A stretch of 64,000 bases of DNA, from the NCBI GenBank assembly GCA_903871775.1, contig CAIQIA010000026.1, positions 62,001-126,000 on the forward strand. The letters are read 5' to 3'. Position numbers and translations under genes: made by a program. Below the pieces are notes generated by a model that worked only from the letters and a program-made list of their open reading frames with translations, did not search any database and was not told the origin of the DNA. This DNA comes from an uncultured cyanobacterium. Lineage in GTDB: Bacteria; Cyanobacteriota; Cyanobacteriia; PCC-6307; Cyanobiaceae. This document shows positions 33,538-43,148 of this stretch, piece after piece; the first letter of the stretch is position 1; every line of letters starts with the position of its first letter.

Positions 33538-34379
33538 GGGCGTGGGGGAGGGGTCGGTTCGGCGGCGCCTTCGCCGGCCAGGGATCGAGGCAGCGTACGC
33601 GCCGGACGCCGGCGGCGGTCAGGGGTGGCCTGGATCAGGGCGTCGTTGAGCAGTTCGCGCAGCCGCTGGTTGGTGATCGGTTTCTCGAGGCGGCCCTGGC
33701 GGGCCAGGGAGATGGTGCCCGTCTCTTCCGACACCACCACCGCGAGGCAGTGCTCGAAGCGTTCGGTGAGTCCGAGGGCGGCCAGGTGGCGGGTGCCGTG
33801 GCGGGTCGAGCTCTGGCGCGACAGGGGAAGGATCACACCGGCGGCGGCGATGCGGTTGGCCTGGATCAGCACCGCCCCGTCATGGAGCGGCGTTTCCGAC
33901 GAGAAGAGGTTCAGCAGCAGATCCACCGACAGCAGCGCATCGATGCGCACGCCGGGGTTGAGAAAGTCCTCGGGGCGCAGGTCACTGCCCAGGTCCAGCA
34001 CGATCAGACCGCCGCAGCGGCGTTTGGAGAGCTGCCCGGCGGTGTCGGCCAGAATCTCGACCGTGCCGGCATCCTGCCGGTCGTGGCGACGGCTGGCCAG
34101 CAGCACATCGAACCGTCCGGTGCCGAGCAGTTCCATCAGCCGCCGCAGCTCCCCCTGCAGCAGGATCGCCAGGGCCAGACCGCAGACCAGCACCAGCGCA
34201 TCCAGCAGCTTGCTGGTGAGGGGCAGGTCGACGTACCGCTGCACCATCCAGGCGGTGGCCACCAGCAGCAGGTAGCCCCGCAGCAGCCAGAGGATGCGGG
34301 GTTCGCTGACGCGGCCGAGAAGCAGAACACCGAAGCCGGCGGCACAGGCGAGGTCAAGCAGCAGCCTCAGCCAGAACAA
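33534..34379 (-). CDS. cdaA: Diadenylate cyclase CdaA
   Basis: The 281-residue protein has three N-terminal membrane segments and a C-terminal DAC domain: the D-G-A motif in [10 protein letters not shown] and the R-H-x-A-A-L-G-L-T-E motif, both present in the order expected for CdaA. It makes the second messenger cyclic-di-AMP, which controls potassium and osmotic balance and, in cyanobacteria, day/night metabolism. The start is a TTG. Its stop overlaps the uppS start, and lysA lies 27 nt upstream, so the three should be expressed together. A C-terminal Pro/Arg tail of about 30 residues is outside the domain. Confidence 0.9.
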   Translation of the reverse strand: MFWLRLLLDLACAAGFGVLLLGRVSEPRILWLLRGYLLLVATAWMVQRYVDLPLTSKLLDALVLVCGLALAILLQGELRRLMELLGTGRFDVLLASRRHDRQDAGTVEILADTAGQLSKRRCGGLIVLDLGSDLRPEDFLNPGVRIDALLSVDLLLNLFSSETPLHDGAVLIQANRIAAAGVILPLSRQSSTRHGTRHLAALGLTERFEHCLAVVVSEETGTISLARQGRLEKPITNQRLRELLNDALIQATPDRRRRPARTLPRSLAGEGAAEPTPPPRP

Positions 34380-34406
34380 CGCCCCACCCCCTGCACCGCC
34401 GTCCCG

Positions 34407-35798
34407 TCACCCTACCGATCGCAGCCGCTCGGGAAGAACGTCGTAGCGCAGCAGCTCGTCCGGACGCTGGCGCCGCTGCACGAGCTCGCTGCGGCCGTCG
34501 TGGACCATCACCGTCGCCGGCCGGGGGATGCGGTTGTAGTTCGAGGCCATGGATGCGTTGTAGGCACCGGTGGCGAACACCACCAGCACATCGCCGGGGC
34601 GGCTCTCGGGCAGGGGCAGGTCCCGCAGCAGCACATCCCCCGACTCGCAGTGCTTGCCGGCCAGGGTCACCCGCTCCACCGGCGCTGCATCGGGCCGGTC
34701 GGCCAGCACCGCCGTGTACAGCGACCCGTAGGTGATCGGCCGCGGGTTGTCGCTCATGCCCCCGTCCACCGACACGTACGTGCTGTAGCCGGGAACGGGC
34801 TTGCGGCTGCCGATCTGATAAAGCGTCACACCGGCGGTGCCGATCAGCGAGCGGCCGGGCTCGCACAGCAACCGCGGCAACGCGAGACCGCGGGAACGGC
34901 AGGCCTCGACCATCGCCGTCGCCACGGCCGCGACCCAGGTGTCGATGCTCGGGGGATCGTCGGCGATGGTGTAGCGGATGCCCAGGCCGCCGCCGACATT
35001 GAGGTCGCCGCAGGGGTGGCCGAGGTCCCGGGCCAGGGCCAGGGCATCGGCCAGCACCCCCGCCAGGTCGCGGTGGGGTTCGATCTCGAAGATCTGGGAA
35101 CCGATGTGGGCATGCAGCCCCTGCAGGCTGGCCCAGCGGCAGCCCGCCAGGTGCTTCAGCACCGGCTCGAGCTGGTCGGGGTCAAAGCCGAACTTGCTGT
35201 CGAGATGGCCGGTGCGGATGTACTCGTGGGTGTGGCATTCGATCCCGGGGGTGAAGCGCAGCATGAGCGGCACCGCCTCGGTGCGACCGCGGCACAGCTC
35301 CGCCAGCAGCTCCAGGTCCCTCCAGTTGTCGACCACCACCGTCACCCCGTGCTGCAGGGCCAGGGCGATCTCCTCGGCACTCTTGTTGTTGCCGTGCAGA
35401 ACGATGCGCTCCGGCGGCATGCCCCCCTCGAGGGCCGTCAGCAGCTCGCCGGCCGAGACCGCATCCAGCCCGAGGCCCTCCTCGGCCACAACGGCGCTGA
35501 TCGCCAGGCTGCTGTTGGCCTTGGAGGCATAGAGCGCCAGGGAGGGTGCGGGGTAATGGCGCTCGAGGGCCCCCCGGTAGGCACGGCAGGTCGCCCGCAG
35601 GGTGGCCTCATCGAGCACATACAACGGGGTGCCGAAGCGCCGGGCCAGATCGGAGAGGCCACAGCCGGCCAGCCTCAGACGTCCTTCGGGATCCTGATCC
35701 AGGCTGATGGGCACCAGGTTGCGGTTCGGGCTGGTCCGATCCAGGCCCTCCCCGTTCCAGGTCTGAGGATCCGCATCCACTGCCGGCGAGGAGGTCAT
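34407..35798 (-). CDS. lysA: Diaminopimelate decarboxylase
   Basis: The 463-residue PLP enzyme makes lysine from meso-diaminopimelate. The PLP-lysine is Lys93 in Y-A-S-K-A-N, and further signatures are H-G-N-N-K, H-I-G-S-Q-I, N-V-G-G-G-L-G-I near residue 265, and the late G-K-H-C-E-S-G-D-V and F-A-T-G-A-Y with catalytic Cys and Tyr. The N-terminal 40 residues are an extension before the usual domain. The ATG overlaps the ATG of a divergent acetyltransferase within the same CATG tetranucleotide. It leads into cdaA and uppS. Confidence 0.95.
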   Translation of the reverse strand: MTSSPAVDADPQTWNGEGLDRTSPNRNLVPISLDQDPEGRLRLAGCGLSDLARRFGTPLYVLDEATLRATCRAYRGALERHYPAPSLALYASKANSSLAISAVVAEEGLGLDAVSAGELLTALEGGMPPERIVLHGNNKSAEEIALALQHGVTVVVDNWRDLELLAELCRGRTEAVPLMLRFTPGIECHTHEYIRTGHLDSKFGFDPDQLEPVLKHLAGCRWASLQGLHAHIGSQIFEIEPHRDLAGVLADALALARDLGHPCGDLNVGGGLGIRYTIADDPPSIDTWVAAVATAMVEACRSRGLALPRLLCEPGRSLIGTAGVTLYQIGSRKPVPGYSTYVSVDGGMSDNPRPITYGSLYTAVLADRPDAAPVERVTLAGKHCESGDVLLRDLPLPESRPGDVLVVFATGAYNASMASNYNRIPRPATVMVHDGRSELVQRRQRPDELLRYDVLPERLRSVG

Positions 35799-36312
35799 GG
35801 GCGAAGCTGATGCCGCGAGGGTGACCCACCATCCTTTCAGGCTTCCGCCGCTGCGTCCGCTCGTGGCTGACGACTGGGGGGCGGCCCTGGCCCTCGACCA
35901 ACGCAGCCTCGGAGGCTTCTGGAGCGACACCCTCTGGCGCGGCGAGCTGGGCCGTCCGGGGGCCCTCGCCTTCGGCCATGACGACGGCGGACGGCTGCTG
36001 AGCATCGCCTGCGGCTGGGTGGTGGTCGACGAACTGCACATCACCGTGCTGGCCACCGACCCCGACTGGCGCCGCCGGGGGCTGGGCCGGGCGGTGCTGC
36101 AGGCCCTGGCGGCCGCCGCCGTTCCCCGGGGCTGCACCCGGGCCACCCTGGAGGTGGCCAGCGGCAACGGGCCGGCCCTGGCCCTGTACGCGTCCGCAGG
36201 CTTCCGGACGGCAGGCCGTCGTCGCGGTTACTACACCAACGGCGACGATGCTCTGATCCAATGGAGATCACTCCAGGGAGCCGGTGACGGCCTGTGTCCG
36301 CCCGCCCTCTGA
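35797..36312 (+). CDS. RimI-like ribosomal alanine N-acetyltransferase (GNAT)
   Basis: The 171-residue GNAT protein has V-V-D-E-L-H-I-T-V-L-A-T-D near residues 76-88, then R-R-R-G-L-G-R-A-V-L (acetyl-CoA loop) near 92-101, and L-E-V-A-S-G-N-G-P-A-L-A-L-Y near 117-130, closely following the RimI pattern. It probably acetylates an N-terminal alanine of S18 or another protein. Its ATG shares bases with the ATG of lysA, running in the opposite direction; a later start would be possible but would remove little of the domain. Confidence 0.8.
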   Translation: MGEADAARVTHHPFRLPPLRPLVADDWGAALALDQRSLGGFWSDTLWRGELGRPGALAFGHDDGGRLLSIACGWVVVDELHITVLATDPDWRRRGLGRAVLQALAAAAVPRGCTRATLEVASGNGPALALYASAGFRTAGRRRGYYTNGDDALIQWRSLQGAGDGLCPPAL

Positions 36313-36541
36313 AGTACAGCGGAGATGGGCGGATCACCGCACCATTGCCATCAGTTTCCGCCCAGGCACGCCGCACGCTTTTTGGCCTTGACCACCGCTG
36401 CCCCGCAAGGCATCTGAGGCTTTGAAGCTGTTTCCATCCAGGCCTGATTAAGCGGCGGTCGGCGCATCGGTTCGGCCCGGGATCGCACCGACCCTGCCGA
36501 TCCTGATAACTTGGACCCATCTGCAGGCAGGCACCGCACCC

Positions 36542-39052
36542 ATGTTTGAGCGGTTTACCGAGAAAGCCATCAAGGTGATCATGCTGGCCCAGGAGGAGGC
36601 CCGTCGGCTCGGCCACAACTTCGTGGGCACCGAGCAGATTCTGCTCGGTCTGATCGGCGAGGGCACCGGCGTGGCCGCCAAGGTGCTCAAGTCCATGGGC
36701 GTCAACCTGAAGGACGCCCGCGTCGAGGTGGAGAAGATCATCGGCCGCGGCTCGGGCTTCGTCGCCGTCGAGATCCCCTTCACCCCCCGGGCGAAACGGG
36801 TGCTCGAGCTGTCCCTCGAGGAGGCCCGACAGCTGGGGCACAACTACATCGGCACCGAACACCTGCTGCTCGGCCTGATCCGCGAAGGCGAGGGCGTCGC
36901 CGCCCGGGTCCTCGAGAACCTCGGCGTTGACCTGGCCAAGGTGCGCACCCAGGTGATCCGCATGCTCGGCGAGACCGCCGAGGTGGCCGCCGGTGGCGGC
37001 AGCAAGGGCAGCACCAAGACCCCCACCCTCGACGAGTTCGGCAGCAACCTGACCCAGCTCGCCGCTGACGGCAAGCTCGATCCGGTCGTGGGCCGCCAGA
37101 ACGAGATCGACCGCGTCATCCAGATCCTGGGTCGTCGCACCAAGAACAACCCTGTGCTGATCGGCGAACCCGGCGTGGGCAAGACGGCCATCGCCGAAGG
37201 CCTGGCCCAGCGCATCACCCAGGGTGAGATCCCCGACATCCTCGAGGACAAGCGGGTGCTCACCCTCGACATCGGTTTGCTGGTGGCCGGCACCAAATAC
37301 AGAGGCGAGTTCGAGGAACGCCTGAAGAAGATCATGGAGGAGATCCGCGGCGCCGGGAACGTGATCCTGGTGATCGACGAGGTCCACACCCTCATCGGTG
37401 CCGGTGCCGCCGAAGGTGCCATCGACGCGGCGAACATCCTTAAGCCGGCCCTCGCCCGGGGCGAACTGCAGTGCATCGGTGCCACGACCCTCGATGAGTA
37501 CCGCAAGCACATCGAACGGGATGCGGCCCTTGAGCGCCGCTTCCAGCCGGTGATGGTCGGCGAACCCTCCGTCACCGACACCATCGAGATCCTGCAGGGC
37601 CTGCGGGAGCGCTACGAGCAGCACCACCGGTTGCGCATCACCGACGAAGCCCTTGTGGCGGCGGCGACCCTCGGTGACCGCTACATCTCCGACCGCTTTC
37701 TGCCCGACAAGGCCATCGACCTGATCGATGAGGCCGGCAGCCGCGTGCGTCTGCTCAATTCCAAGCTGCCGCCGGCCGCCAAAGACCTCGACAAACAGCT
37801 GCGGGAGGTGCAGAAGCAGAAGGAACAGGCCGTGCGCGAGCAGGACTTCACCAAGGCAGGGGACCTGAGGGACCAGGAAGTGGAGCTGCGCAACCAGATC
37901 CGCACCATCACCCAGGGCAGCCGCGCCGACATCGAGGCCGCCACGCCGGCCGGAACCGTCCCTGCCTCCGACGAGAGCGTCCCTGTGGTCGGGGAAGAGG
38001 ACATCGCCCAGATCGTGGCCTCCTGGACCGGGGTGCCGGTGCAGAAGCTCACCGAAAGCGAATCGGCCAAGCTGCTGAACATGGAAGAGACGCTGCACCA
38101 GCGCCTCATCGGTCAGGACGAAGCTGTCAAGGCCGTGTCCAAGGCGATCCGCAGGGCCCGGGTGGGCCTCAAGAACCCCAACCGCCCGATCGCCAGCTTC
38201 ATCTTCTCGGGCCCCACGGGTGTGGGCAAGACCGAGCTCACCAAGGCGCTGGCGGCGTATTTCTTCGGCAGCGAAGATGCCATGATCCGGCTCGACATGT
38301 CGGAGTTCATGGAGCGGCACACCGTCAGCAAGTTGATCGGTTCCCCTCCGGGCTACGTGGGCTTCAACGAAGGTGGCCAGCTCACCGAAGCCGTCCGTCG
38401 GCGGCCCTACACGGTGGTGCTGTTCGACGAGATCGAGAAAGCCCACCCCGATGTGTTCAATCTGCTGCTGCAGCTGCTTGAAGATGGTCGCCTGACCGAT
38501 TCAAAGGGCCGCACGGTCGACTTCAAGAACACCCTGATCATCATGACGTCGAACATCGGTTCGAAGGTGATCGAGAAGGGCGGTGGCGGCCTTGGTTTCG
38601 AGTTCGGTGGTGGCGACGCCGAGGAGAACCAGTACAACCGCATTCGTTCCCTGGTGAACGAAGAGCTTAAGCAGTACTTCAGGCCTGAGTTTCTCAACCG
38701 CCTCGACGAGATCATCGTCTTCAGGCAGTTGAGCCGTGATGAGGTGAAGCACATCGCCGAAATCATGTTGCGCGAGGTCTTCGCCCGCATGAAAGAGAAA
38801 GGCATTCACCTCTCGGTGACCGAAGCGTTCAAGGAACGTCTGGTGGAAGAGGGGTACAACCCCAGTTACGGCGCCCGCCCCCTGCGCCGGGCCGTGATGC
38901 GGCTGCTGGAAGATTCCCTGGCCGAGGAATTCCTCTCGGGTCGCCTCAAGGACGGTGATTCCGCGCTGGTGGATGTCAACGACGACAAGCAGGTGGTCAT
39001 CCGCCAGGCCACCCTGCCGCCCCAGCCCGAGCTGGCCGGCAGCAGCGCCTGA
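36542..39052 (+). CDS. clpC: ATP-dependent Clp protease ATP-binding subunit ClpC
   Basis: The 836-residue AAA+ unfoldase has two N-terminal Clp repeats (residues 1-145), D1 with Walker A E-P-G-V-G-K-T at 209-215 and Walker B I-D-E-V-H, a UVR domain near residues 415-450 ([16 protein letters not shown]), and D2 with Walker A P-T-G-V-G-K-T near 557-563 and F-D-E-I-E-K-A-H. It unfolds proteins for a ClpP/ClpR core; ClpC is essential in cyanobacteria. A 229-nt upstream gap separates it from rimI. Codon use is less GC-extreme than in neighbours, as usual for a highly expressed gene. Confidence 0.97.
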   Translation: MFERFTEKAIKVIMLAQEEARRLGHNFVGTEQILLGLIGEGTGVAAKVLKSMGVNLKDARVEVEKIIGRGSGFVAVEIPFTPRAKRVLELSLEEARQLGHNYIGTEHLLLGLIREGEGVAARVLENLGVDLAKVRTQVIRMLGETAEVAAGGGSKGSTKTPTLDEFGSNLTQLAADGKLDPVVGRQNEIDRVIQILGRRTKNNPVLIGEPGVGKTAIAEGLAQRITQGEIPDILEDKRVLTLDIGLLVAGTKYRGEFEERLKKIMEEIRGAGNVILVIDEVHTLIGAGAAEGAIDAANILKPALARGELQCIGATTLDEYRKHIERDAALERRFQPVMVGEPSVTDTIEILQGLRERYEQHHRLRITDEALVAAATLGDRYISDRFLPDKAIDLIDEAGSRVRLLNSKLPPAAKDLDKQLREVQKQKEQAVREQDFTKAGDLRDQEVELRNQIRTITQGSRADIEAATPAGTVPASDESVPVVGEEDIAQIVASWTGVPVQKLTESESAKLLNMEETLHQRLIGQDEAVKAVSKAIRRARVGLKNPNRPIASFIFSGPTGVGKTELTKALAAYFFGSEDAMIRLDMSEFMERHTVSKLIGSPPGYVGFNEGGQLTEAVRRRPYTVVLFDEIEKAHPDVFNLLLQLLEDGRLTDSKGRTVDFKNTLIIMTSNIGSKVIEKGGGGLGFEFGGGDAEENQYNRIRSLVNEELKQYFRPEFLNRLDEIIVFRQLSRDEVKHIAEIMLREVFARMKEKGIHLSVTEAFKERLVEEGYNPSYGARPLRRAVMRLLEDSLAEEFLSGRLKDGDSALVDVNDDKQVVIRQATLPPQPELAGSSA

Positions 39053-39066
39053 TTCAGCGGCATGCC

Positions 39067-40182
39067 ATGGAGCCCTTGACGGCCTGCCACGCCATCGCGC
39101 CGGCCCGCGTTCTGCGGGGACCCGGCAGCTGGTCCAGCGCAGATTCCCTGGTCACCGGCCTCGGCCGCCGACCGCTGTTGCTCGGCCGCAGCGGAGCCAC
39201 GGCAGCCCTGCGCCGGCGCCTGGCCACCGACCTCGACGGCCTTGGCTGCAGCCCCCAGGCCGCTGAGTTGCGCTGGGACTGCTGCCCTGAAGACCTCGCC
39301 ACCCTGGAAGACAAAGCCCGCAGGGGACGGGCCGATCTGGTGATTGCCGCCGGTGGCGGCAAGGTGCTCGATGCCGGCAAACTGCTGGGCCATCGGCTTG
39401 ATCTGCCGGTGGTGACCGTGCCCACCAGCGCGGCCACCTGCGCCGGCTGGACGGCCCTGAGCAATCTCTACAGCCCCCAGGGGGCCTTCCAGGGCGATGT
39501 GGCCCTGGATCGCTGCCCCGACCTGCTGATCTTTGACCACGATCTGCTCGTCGCCGCCCCCCCCCGGACCCTGGCCAGCGGCATCGCCGATGCCATGGCC
39601 AAGTGGTATGAGGCCTCGGTCAGCAGCGGCTCCAGCGACGACGGCCTGATCCAGCAGGCGGTCCAGCAGGCGAGGGTGCTGCGGGATCAGCTGCTGCTCG
39701 ACGGCGCCGCCGCCGTGAACCAGCCCGGCTCCGCCGCCTGGGTGCGGGTGGCCGAAGCCTGCGGCCTCACCGCCGGCCTGATCGGTGGCCTGGGGGGAGC
39801 TCGCTGCCGGACGGTGGCCGCCCACGCCGTGCACAACGGCCTGACCCAGCTGCCAGCCTGCCACGGCAGCCTGCACGGCGAGAAGGTGGGCTTCGGCGTC
39901 CTCGTTCAGCTGCGGCTGGAGGAAACCCTCGGCGGCAACGGCCTGGCGGCCCAGGCCCGCCGCCAGCTGCTGCCCTTTCTGCAGCAGCTGGGCCTGCCGG
40001 TCACCCTCCACGACCTGGGGCTGGCCCGGGCCCCCCTGGCCGATCTGCAGGAGGTGTGCGCCTTCGCCTGCCGCCCCGGCTCGGATCTGCACCATCTGCC
40101 CTTCCCGGTGTCGGCTGATGATCTGCTCGCCGCCCTGGTCACCACCACCCAAGGGGTCGCCGTGCCCAGGGAGGCCCCCTGA
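39067..40182 (+). CDS. Iron-containing alcohol/glycerol dehydrogenase-like protein
   Basis: The 371-residue protein belongs to the GldA-type metal-dependent dehydrogenase group: nucleotide loop G-G-G-K-V-L-D-A-G-K near residues 97-106, then T-V-P-T-S-A-A-T-C near 118-126, metal ligands in I-A-D-A-M-A-K-W, A-H-A-V-H-N-G-L and L-H-G-E-K-V-G-F. This set matches enzymes that oxidise glycerol or related polyols with NAD. The substrate is not certain; glycerol-1-phosphate dehydrogenases are a related alternative. The gene begins 14 nt after clpC and is followed by a hydrolase, so the three may form one unit. Confidence 0.82.
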   Translation: MEPLTACHAIAPARVLRGPGSWSSADSLVTGLGRRPLLLGRSGATAALRRRLATDLDGLGCSPQAAELRWDCCPEDLATLEDKARRGRADLVIAAGGGKVLDAGKLLGHRLDLPVVTVPTSAATCAGWTALSNLYSPQGAFQGDVALDRCPDLLIFDHDLLVAAPPRTLASGIADAMAKWYEASVSSGSSDDGLIQQAVQQARVLRDQLLLDGAAAVNQPGSAAWVRVAEACGLTAGLIGGLGGARCRTVAAHAVHNGLTQLPACHGSLHGEKVGFGVLVQLRLEETLGGNGLAAQARRQLLPFLQQLGLPVTLHDLGLARAPLADLQEVCAFACRPGSDLHHLPFPVSADDLLAALVTTTQGVAVPREAP

Positions 40183-40277
40183 CCACCAGCACCGCCCCCC
40201 GGGTCCCTGGGCCGGATCTGCTGCTCTGGGCGGCCGGCCAGCTGCTCGATCCCCAGGCCCGTGATCTGGTCAGCAGC

Positions 40278-41099
40278 GTGCGCTGGATCCCCTGCCCGGT
40301 GCCGGGCCACCCTGATCTTGTGGGTCCATGGCCCGTGGCGGTACTGGGCAGCGGTCCGCCGCTGCTCCTGCTGCACGGCTTCGACAGCTCGTTCCTGGAG
40401 TTCCGGCGGCTGGCCCCCCTGCTGATCGCTGACCATCAGCTCTGGATCCCCGACCTCTGCGGCTTCGGCTTCACCCCCCGCCCCCCCGGCCAGGCCTGGG
40501 GTCCCGAGCTCGTGCTCCAGCACCTGGAGGCCCTGCTGCCGGTGCTCCAGGGGGATGGCGCACCGGCAAGTGGCATCATCGCCGCGTCGATGGGTGCTGC
40601 GGTGGCCCTGCACCTGACCCGCCGCCTGGAAGCAAGCAGCCGTCCTGCCCCCGAAAGGCTGCTGCTGCTGGCCCCGGCCGGTCTCGGTGGCAAGCCGCAA
40701 CCGGTGCCGCCGCCCCTGCACCGCCTGGGGGCCGCCCTGCTCGGACTGCCCGCCGTGAGACGGAACCTCTGCCGCACGGCATTCGCCGATCCGGACGCCA
40801 GCGTGGGGCCTGCTGAAGAACAGATCGCCTCGCTGCATCTGGCGGTGCCGGGCTGGGCCGAGGCCCTGGCGGGCTTTGCCCGCAGCGGCGGCTTCGCGGG
40901 GGCCGGCGCTCCCCTGCCGGCGGCGGCGGTGCGGGTGCTGTGGGGCAGCAATGACCGCATCCTCCGGCAGCCGGAACGGACGCACGCCGCAGACCTCCTC
41001 GGCGAACGCCTGGAGCTGGTGCCCCAGTGCGGCCATCTGCCCCACCTCGACCTGCCGTCCCTGGTGGCCCGCCGCTGGAGGGAACCCTGGGAACACTGA
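40278..41099 (+). CDS. Alpha/beta hydrolase, possibly with a longer N-terminus
   Basis: The 273-residue protein is an alpha/beta hydrolase: L-L-L-H-G-F-D-S-S near residues 32-40, nucleophile elbow A-S-M-G-A-A near 103-108, late G-S-N-D acid and G-H-L-P histidine. The GTG start at 40278 is the only standard one, but the frame is open and protein-like further upstream (L-L-L-W-A-A-G-Q-L-L-D-P), and a CTG at 40179 would overlap the previous stop as CTGA. The true N-terminus may therefore be 33 residues longer. The function is unknown; esterase or proline iminopeptidase-like roles are possible. Confidence 0.75.
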   Translation: MRWIPCPVPGHPDLVGPWPVAVLGSGPPLLLLHGFDSSFLEFRRLAPLLIADHQLWIPDLCGFGFTPRPPGQAWGPELVLQHLEALLPVLQGDGAPASGIIAASMGAAVALHLTRRLEASSRPAPERLLLLAPAGLGGKPQPVPPPLHRLGAALLGLPAVRRNLCRTAFADPDASVGPAEEQIASLHLAVPGWAEALAGFARSGGFAGAGAPLPAAAVRVLWGSNDRILRQPERTHAADLLGERLELVPQCGHLPHLDLPSLVARRWREPWEH

Positions 41100-41689
41100 A
41101 CCTGATCAGCGGCGCCATCGGCCTCTGGCTGAAGCACCTCTGCAGCCGCCTCGACCATCTCGACCTCGAGCTGATCGGCACCGGTCGGTCCCTGCTGGCG
41201 GGGCACCTCGACGGCGTGCGGCTGGAGGCCCGGGGGGTGGTGATCGAAGGCATCGCCCTCAACCGCGTGCAGCTGCGCAGCGACCCGATCCGCCTGGACC
41301 TGGGGCCGCTGCTGCGGGGCCGGCCGCTGCAGCTGCGGGAACGCTTCGTGGTGACCGGATCGGTGTGCCTCGATGGCGAGGGCCTGACCCAGTCCCTCGC
41401 CCATCCCGCCTGGCGGCACTTCTCCGACACCCTGGCGCTGGCCCTGCTCGATCGGCCGGGCCTGGATCGCTACGAGCTCGACGGGGATCAGCTCACCGTG
41501 GTGGCTGACGATGGCCGCCGGGCACCATGCCGCCTGGTGGTGCACGGCGGCGGTCTGAGCACCGTGCCGGGCGGCCTGGTGGTGCCCCTGGACCCGGCGA
41601 TGCAGATCGACGAGGTCGTCTGCCGCGACGGACGGATCGAGCTCAGCGGCCGGTCGATCGTCAGCGCAGCAGGGGCAGCGCCAGGATGA
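41096..41689 (+). CDS. DUF2993 domain protein
   Basis: This protein of about 197 residues carries the DUF2993 pattern with L-L-A-G-H-L-D-G-V-R-L-E-A-R-G near residues 32-46 and L-R-S-D-P-I-R-L near 61-68. DUF2993 proteins belong to a lipid-binding-like family in actinobacteria and cyanobacteria; no activity is known. A GTG at 41027 exists upstream, but its first 23 residues are Pro-rich and read as the other frame of the hydrolase; the CTG at 41096, overlapping the hydrolase stop as CTGA, gives a natural N-terminus. The start is therefore uncertain. It converges with cdsA, overlapping by 29 nt. Confidence 0.75.
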   Translation: MNLISGAIGLWLKHLCSRLDHLDLELIGTGRSLLAGHLDGVRLEARGVVIEGIALNRVQLRSDPIRLDLGPLLRGRPLQLRERFVVTGSVCLDGEGLTQSLAHPAWRHFSDTLALALLDRPGLDRYELDGDQLTVVADDGRRAPCRLVVHGGGLSTVPGGLVVPLDPAMQIDEVVCRDGRIELSGRSIVSAAGAAPG

Positions 41690-42497
41690 GGGCGTGCACC
41701 ACTGCCGCCGGCGTGAACAGGTAACTGTCGACCCGGTCGAGGATTCCGCCGTGCCCCGGGATCAGCTCGCCGGAATCCTTGACCCCGGCATCCCGCTTCA
41801 GCATTGATTCCGTCAGGTCGCCCACCAGGGCCATCAAGGCGACCAGCGCCCCCATCAGGGCCCCCGCCGCCACCCCCAGGGACACCGGCCAGCCGACGAA
41901 CGGCAGCCCCGCAGCCCCCACCAGCACCGCCCCCAGCAGCCCCGCCAGGGCCCCCTCGACAGTTTTTCTGGGAGAGACAACACTCAGGGGAGTGCGGCCA
42001 TAGCGGCTGCCCCACAGGTACGACGCACAGTCGGCGGCCCAGATCATCAGAAAGGTGAGCAGCGTCAGCGCCAGGCCGCTGCGGTCGGGCCAGCGCGGCG
42101 ACAACAGGGGTTCGGCCAGCGCGCGCAGGCGCACCCAGTGGCTGGGGAGGTACCCGAGATAGAACAGCCCGAAGATCGACGCCGCCACATCGGCGATGGT
42201 GCCCCCCCCCGGCTGCAGCAGCAGCCAGCCGCAGATCACCGAGCCGGCGATGGGGAGCACCGCCGCAGCCCACGGCCCGGCGGGGTCCAGCTGGGTGATG
42301 AGCAGCAGCAGCGGACAGACGACCAGCACCGTCTTGGTGGCCGGTCGGATGCCCTTGAAGCGCGCCAGACGAAAGTACTCGAGCAGGGCCAGGTCGACGA
42401 TCACGGCCAGGGCGCTGCTGAACCACCAGCCCCCGAGCGCCACGATGAGCAGGGCGAAAGCGGCAGCCGCCAGACCGCTGGCCAGACGTCGCCCCAT
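41661..42497 (-). CDS. cdsA: Phosphatidate cytidylyltransferase
   Basis: The 278-residue membrane enzyme makes CDP-diacylglycerol from phosphatidate and CTP. It has about seven membrane segments and the CdsA C-terminal motif D-A-G-V-K-D-S-G-E-L-I-P-G-H-G-G-I-L-D-R-V-D near residues 238-259, split here by its key Asp, Lys, His and Arg. Upstream S-P-R-K-T-V-E-G also matches the family. The ATG at 42497 shares one base with the cbiT stop; an in-frame TTG three nt upstream is less likely. Confidence 0.93.
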   Translation of the reverse strand: MGRRLASGLAAAAFALLIVALGGWWFSSALAVIVDLALLEYFRLARFKGIRPATKTVLVVCPLLLLITQLDPAGPWAAAVLPIAGSVICGWLLLQPGGGTIADVAASIFGLFYLGYLPSHWVRLRALAEPLLSPRWPDRSGLALTLLTFLMIWAADCASYLWGSRYGRTPLSVVSPRKTVEGALAGLLGAVLVGAAGLPFVGWPVSLGVAAGALMGALVALMALVGDLTESMLKRDAGVKDSGELIPGHGGILDRVDSYLFTPAAVVHALILALPLLR

Positions 42498-43123
42498 CAA
42501 GGCCGTTCCGCCGCGATCAGGAACAGCGGTTCGGCGGCCGCCAGCCGGGTCTGGTCACCCCGCCGCTGCATGCGGTGCACCGTGGCCTGCACGACCTGCA
42601 GATCCCCGGCCTGCAGCTGGCCGAGCTGGTCGATGGCATCCACCAACCCCTCGAGGCTGGCCGTGCTGATCACCAGCCGCCCCCCCGCTGCCAGGCCGCT
42701 CCAGACCAGACCGAGCACATCAGCCTGGGGGCGACCGACTTCGAGCAGCACCCGGTCGGGATGGGGCGACAGGCGGTCGAGGTCATCGGGCGCCTGACCC
42801 TGGTGGATCTGCAGATTGGTGATGCCGAAACGCCGACGGTTGTGCTCCAGCAGCTCGAGGGCCTCGGGGTCGCGCTCGAGGGCCTGAACCCGGCCGCGGG
42901 GCAGAAGCCTGGCGATTTCGAGGGCCAGGGCGCCGGTGCCACCGCCCACATCCCACACCAGCGAATCCGGTCGGGGGCGCAGGTGGGCCAGCAGCATGAC
43001 CCGCTGCTCCAGCGGGGTGGGGCTGAACCCCGGGGCCGCCGCAAAGGCGGCGTCGGGCAGACCGGGGGTGACGAAATCCCAGCGGAAGGGCCCCGCCTCG
43101 GAATCCGGAAATGCACGCACCAT
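42497..43123 (-). CDS. cbiT: Precorrin-6Y/cobalt-precorrin C15-methyltransferase (CbiT-like)
   Basis: The 208-residue SAM enzyme has T-P-G-L-P-D-A-A-F near residues 19-27, T-P-L-E-Q-R near 36-41, and the SAM loop D-V-G-G-G-T-G-A near 58-65, which together match CbiT, the decarboxylating methyltransferase of cobalamin (or pseudocobalamin) synthesis. It is separate from a CbiE domain here. Its neighbours (cdsA, a PLP decarboxylase) do not belong to the pathway, as is common for scattered cob genes in picocyanobacteria. An in-frame TTG three nt upstream is an alternative start. Confidence 0.88.
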   Translation of the reverse strand: MVRAFPDSEAGPFRWDFVTPGLPDAAFAAAPGFSPTPLEQRVMLLAHLRPRPDSLVWDVGGGTGALALEIARLLPRGRVQALERDPEALELLEHNRRRFGITNLQIHQGQAPDDLDRLSPHPDRVLLEVGRPQADVLGLVWSGLAAGGRLVISTASLEGLVDAIDQLGQLQAGDLQVVQATVHRMQRRGDQTRLAAAEPLFLIAAERP

Positions 43124-43148
43124 CAACGCCGCTGCCGGGCCAGGGAAC

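Noticed and set aside
36313-36541. Possible promoter and terminator boxes upstream of clpC
   Set aside because: A GATAAC-like box is present near 36505 but no matching -35 box lies at a normal distance, and the hairpin after rimI has a two-base bulge. Not enough support for a call.
36041-38446. 801-codon open frame on the minus strand opposite clpC
   Set aside because: It mirrors the clpC codons, has no motif of its own and clpC is certain. The His/Val/Gly-rich composition is that of an antisense frame.
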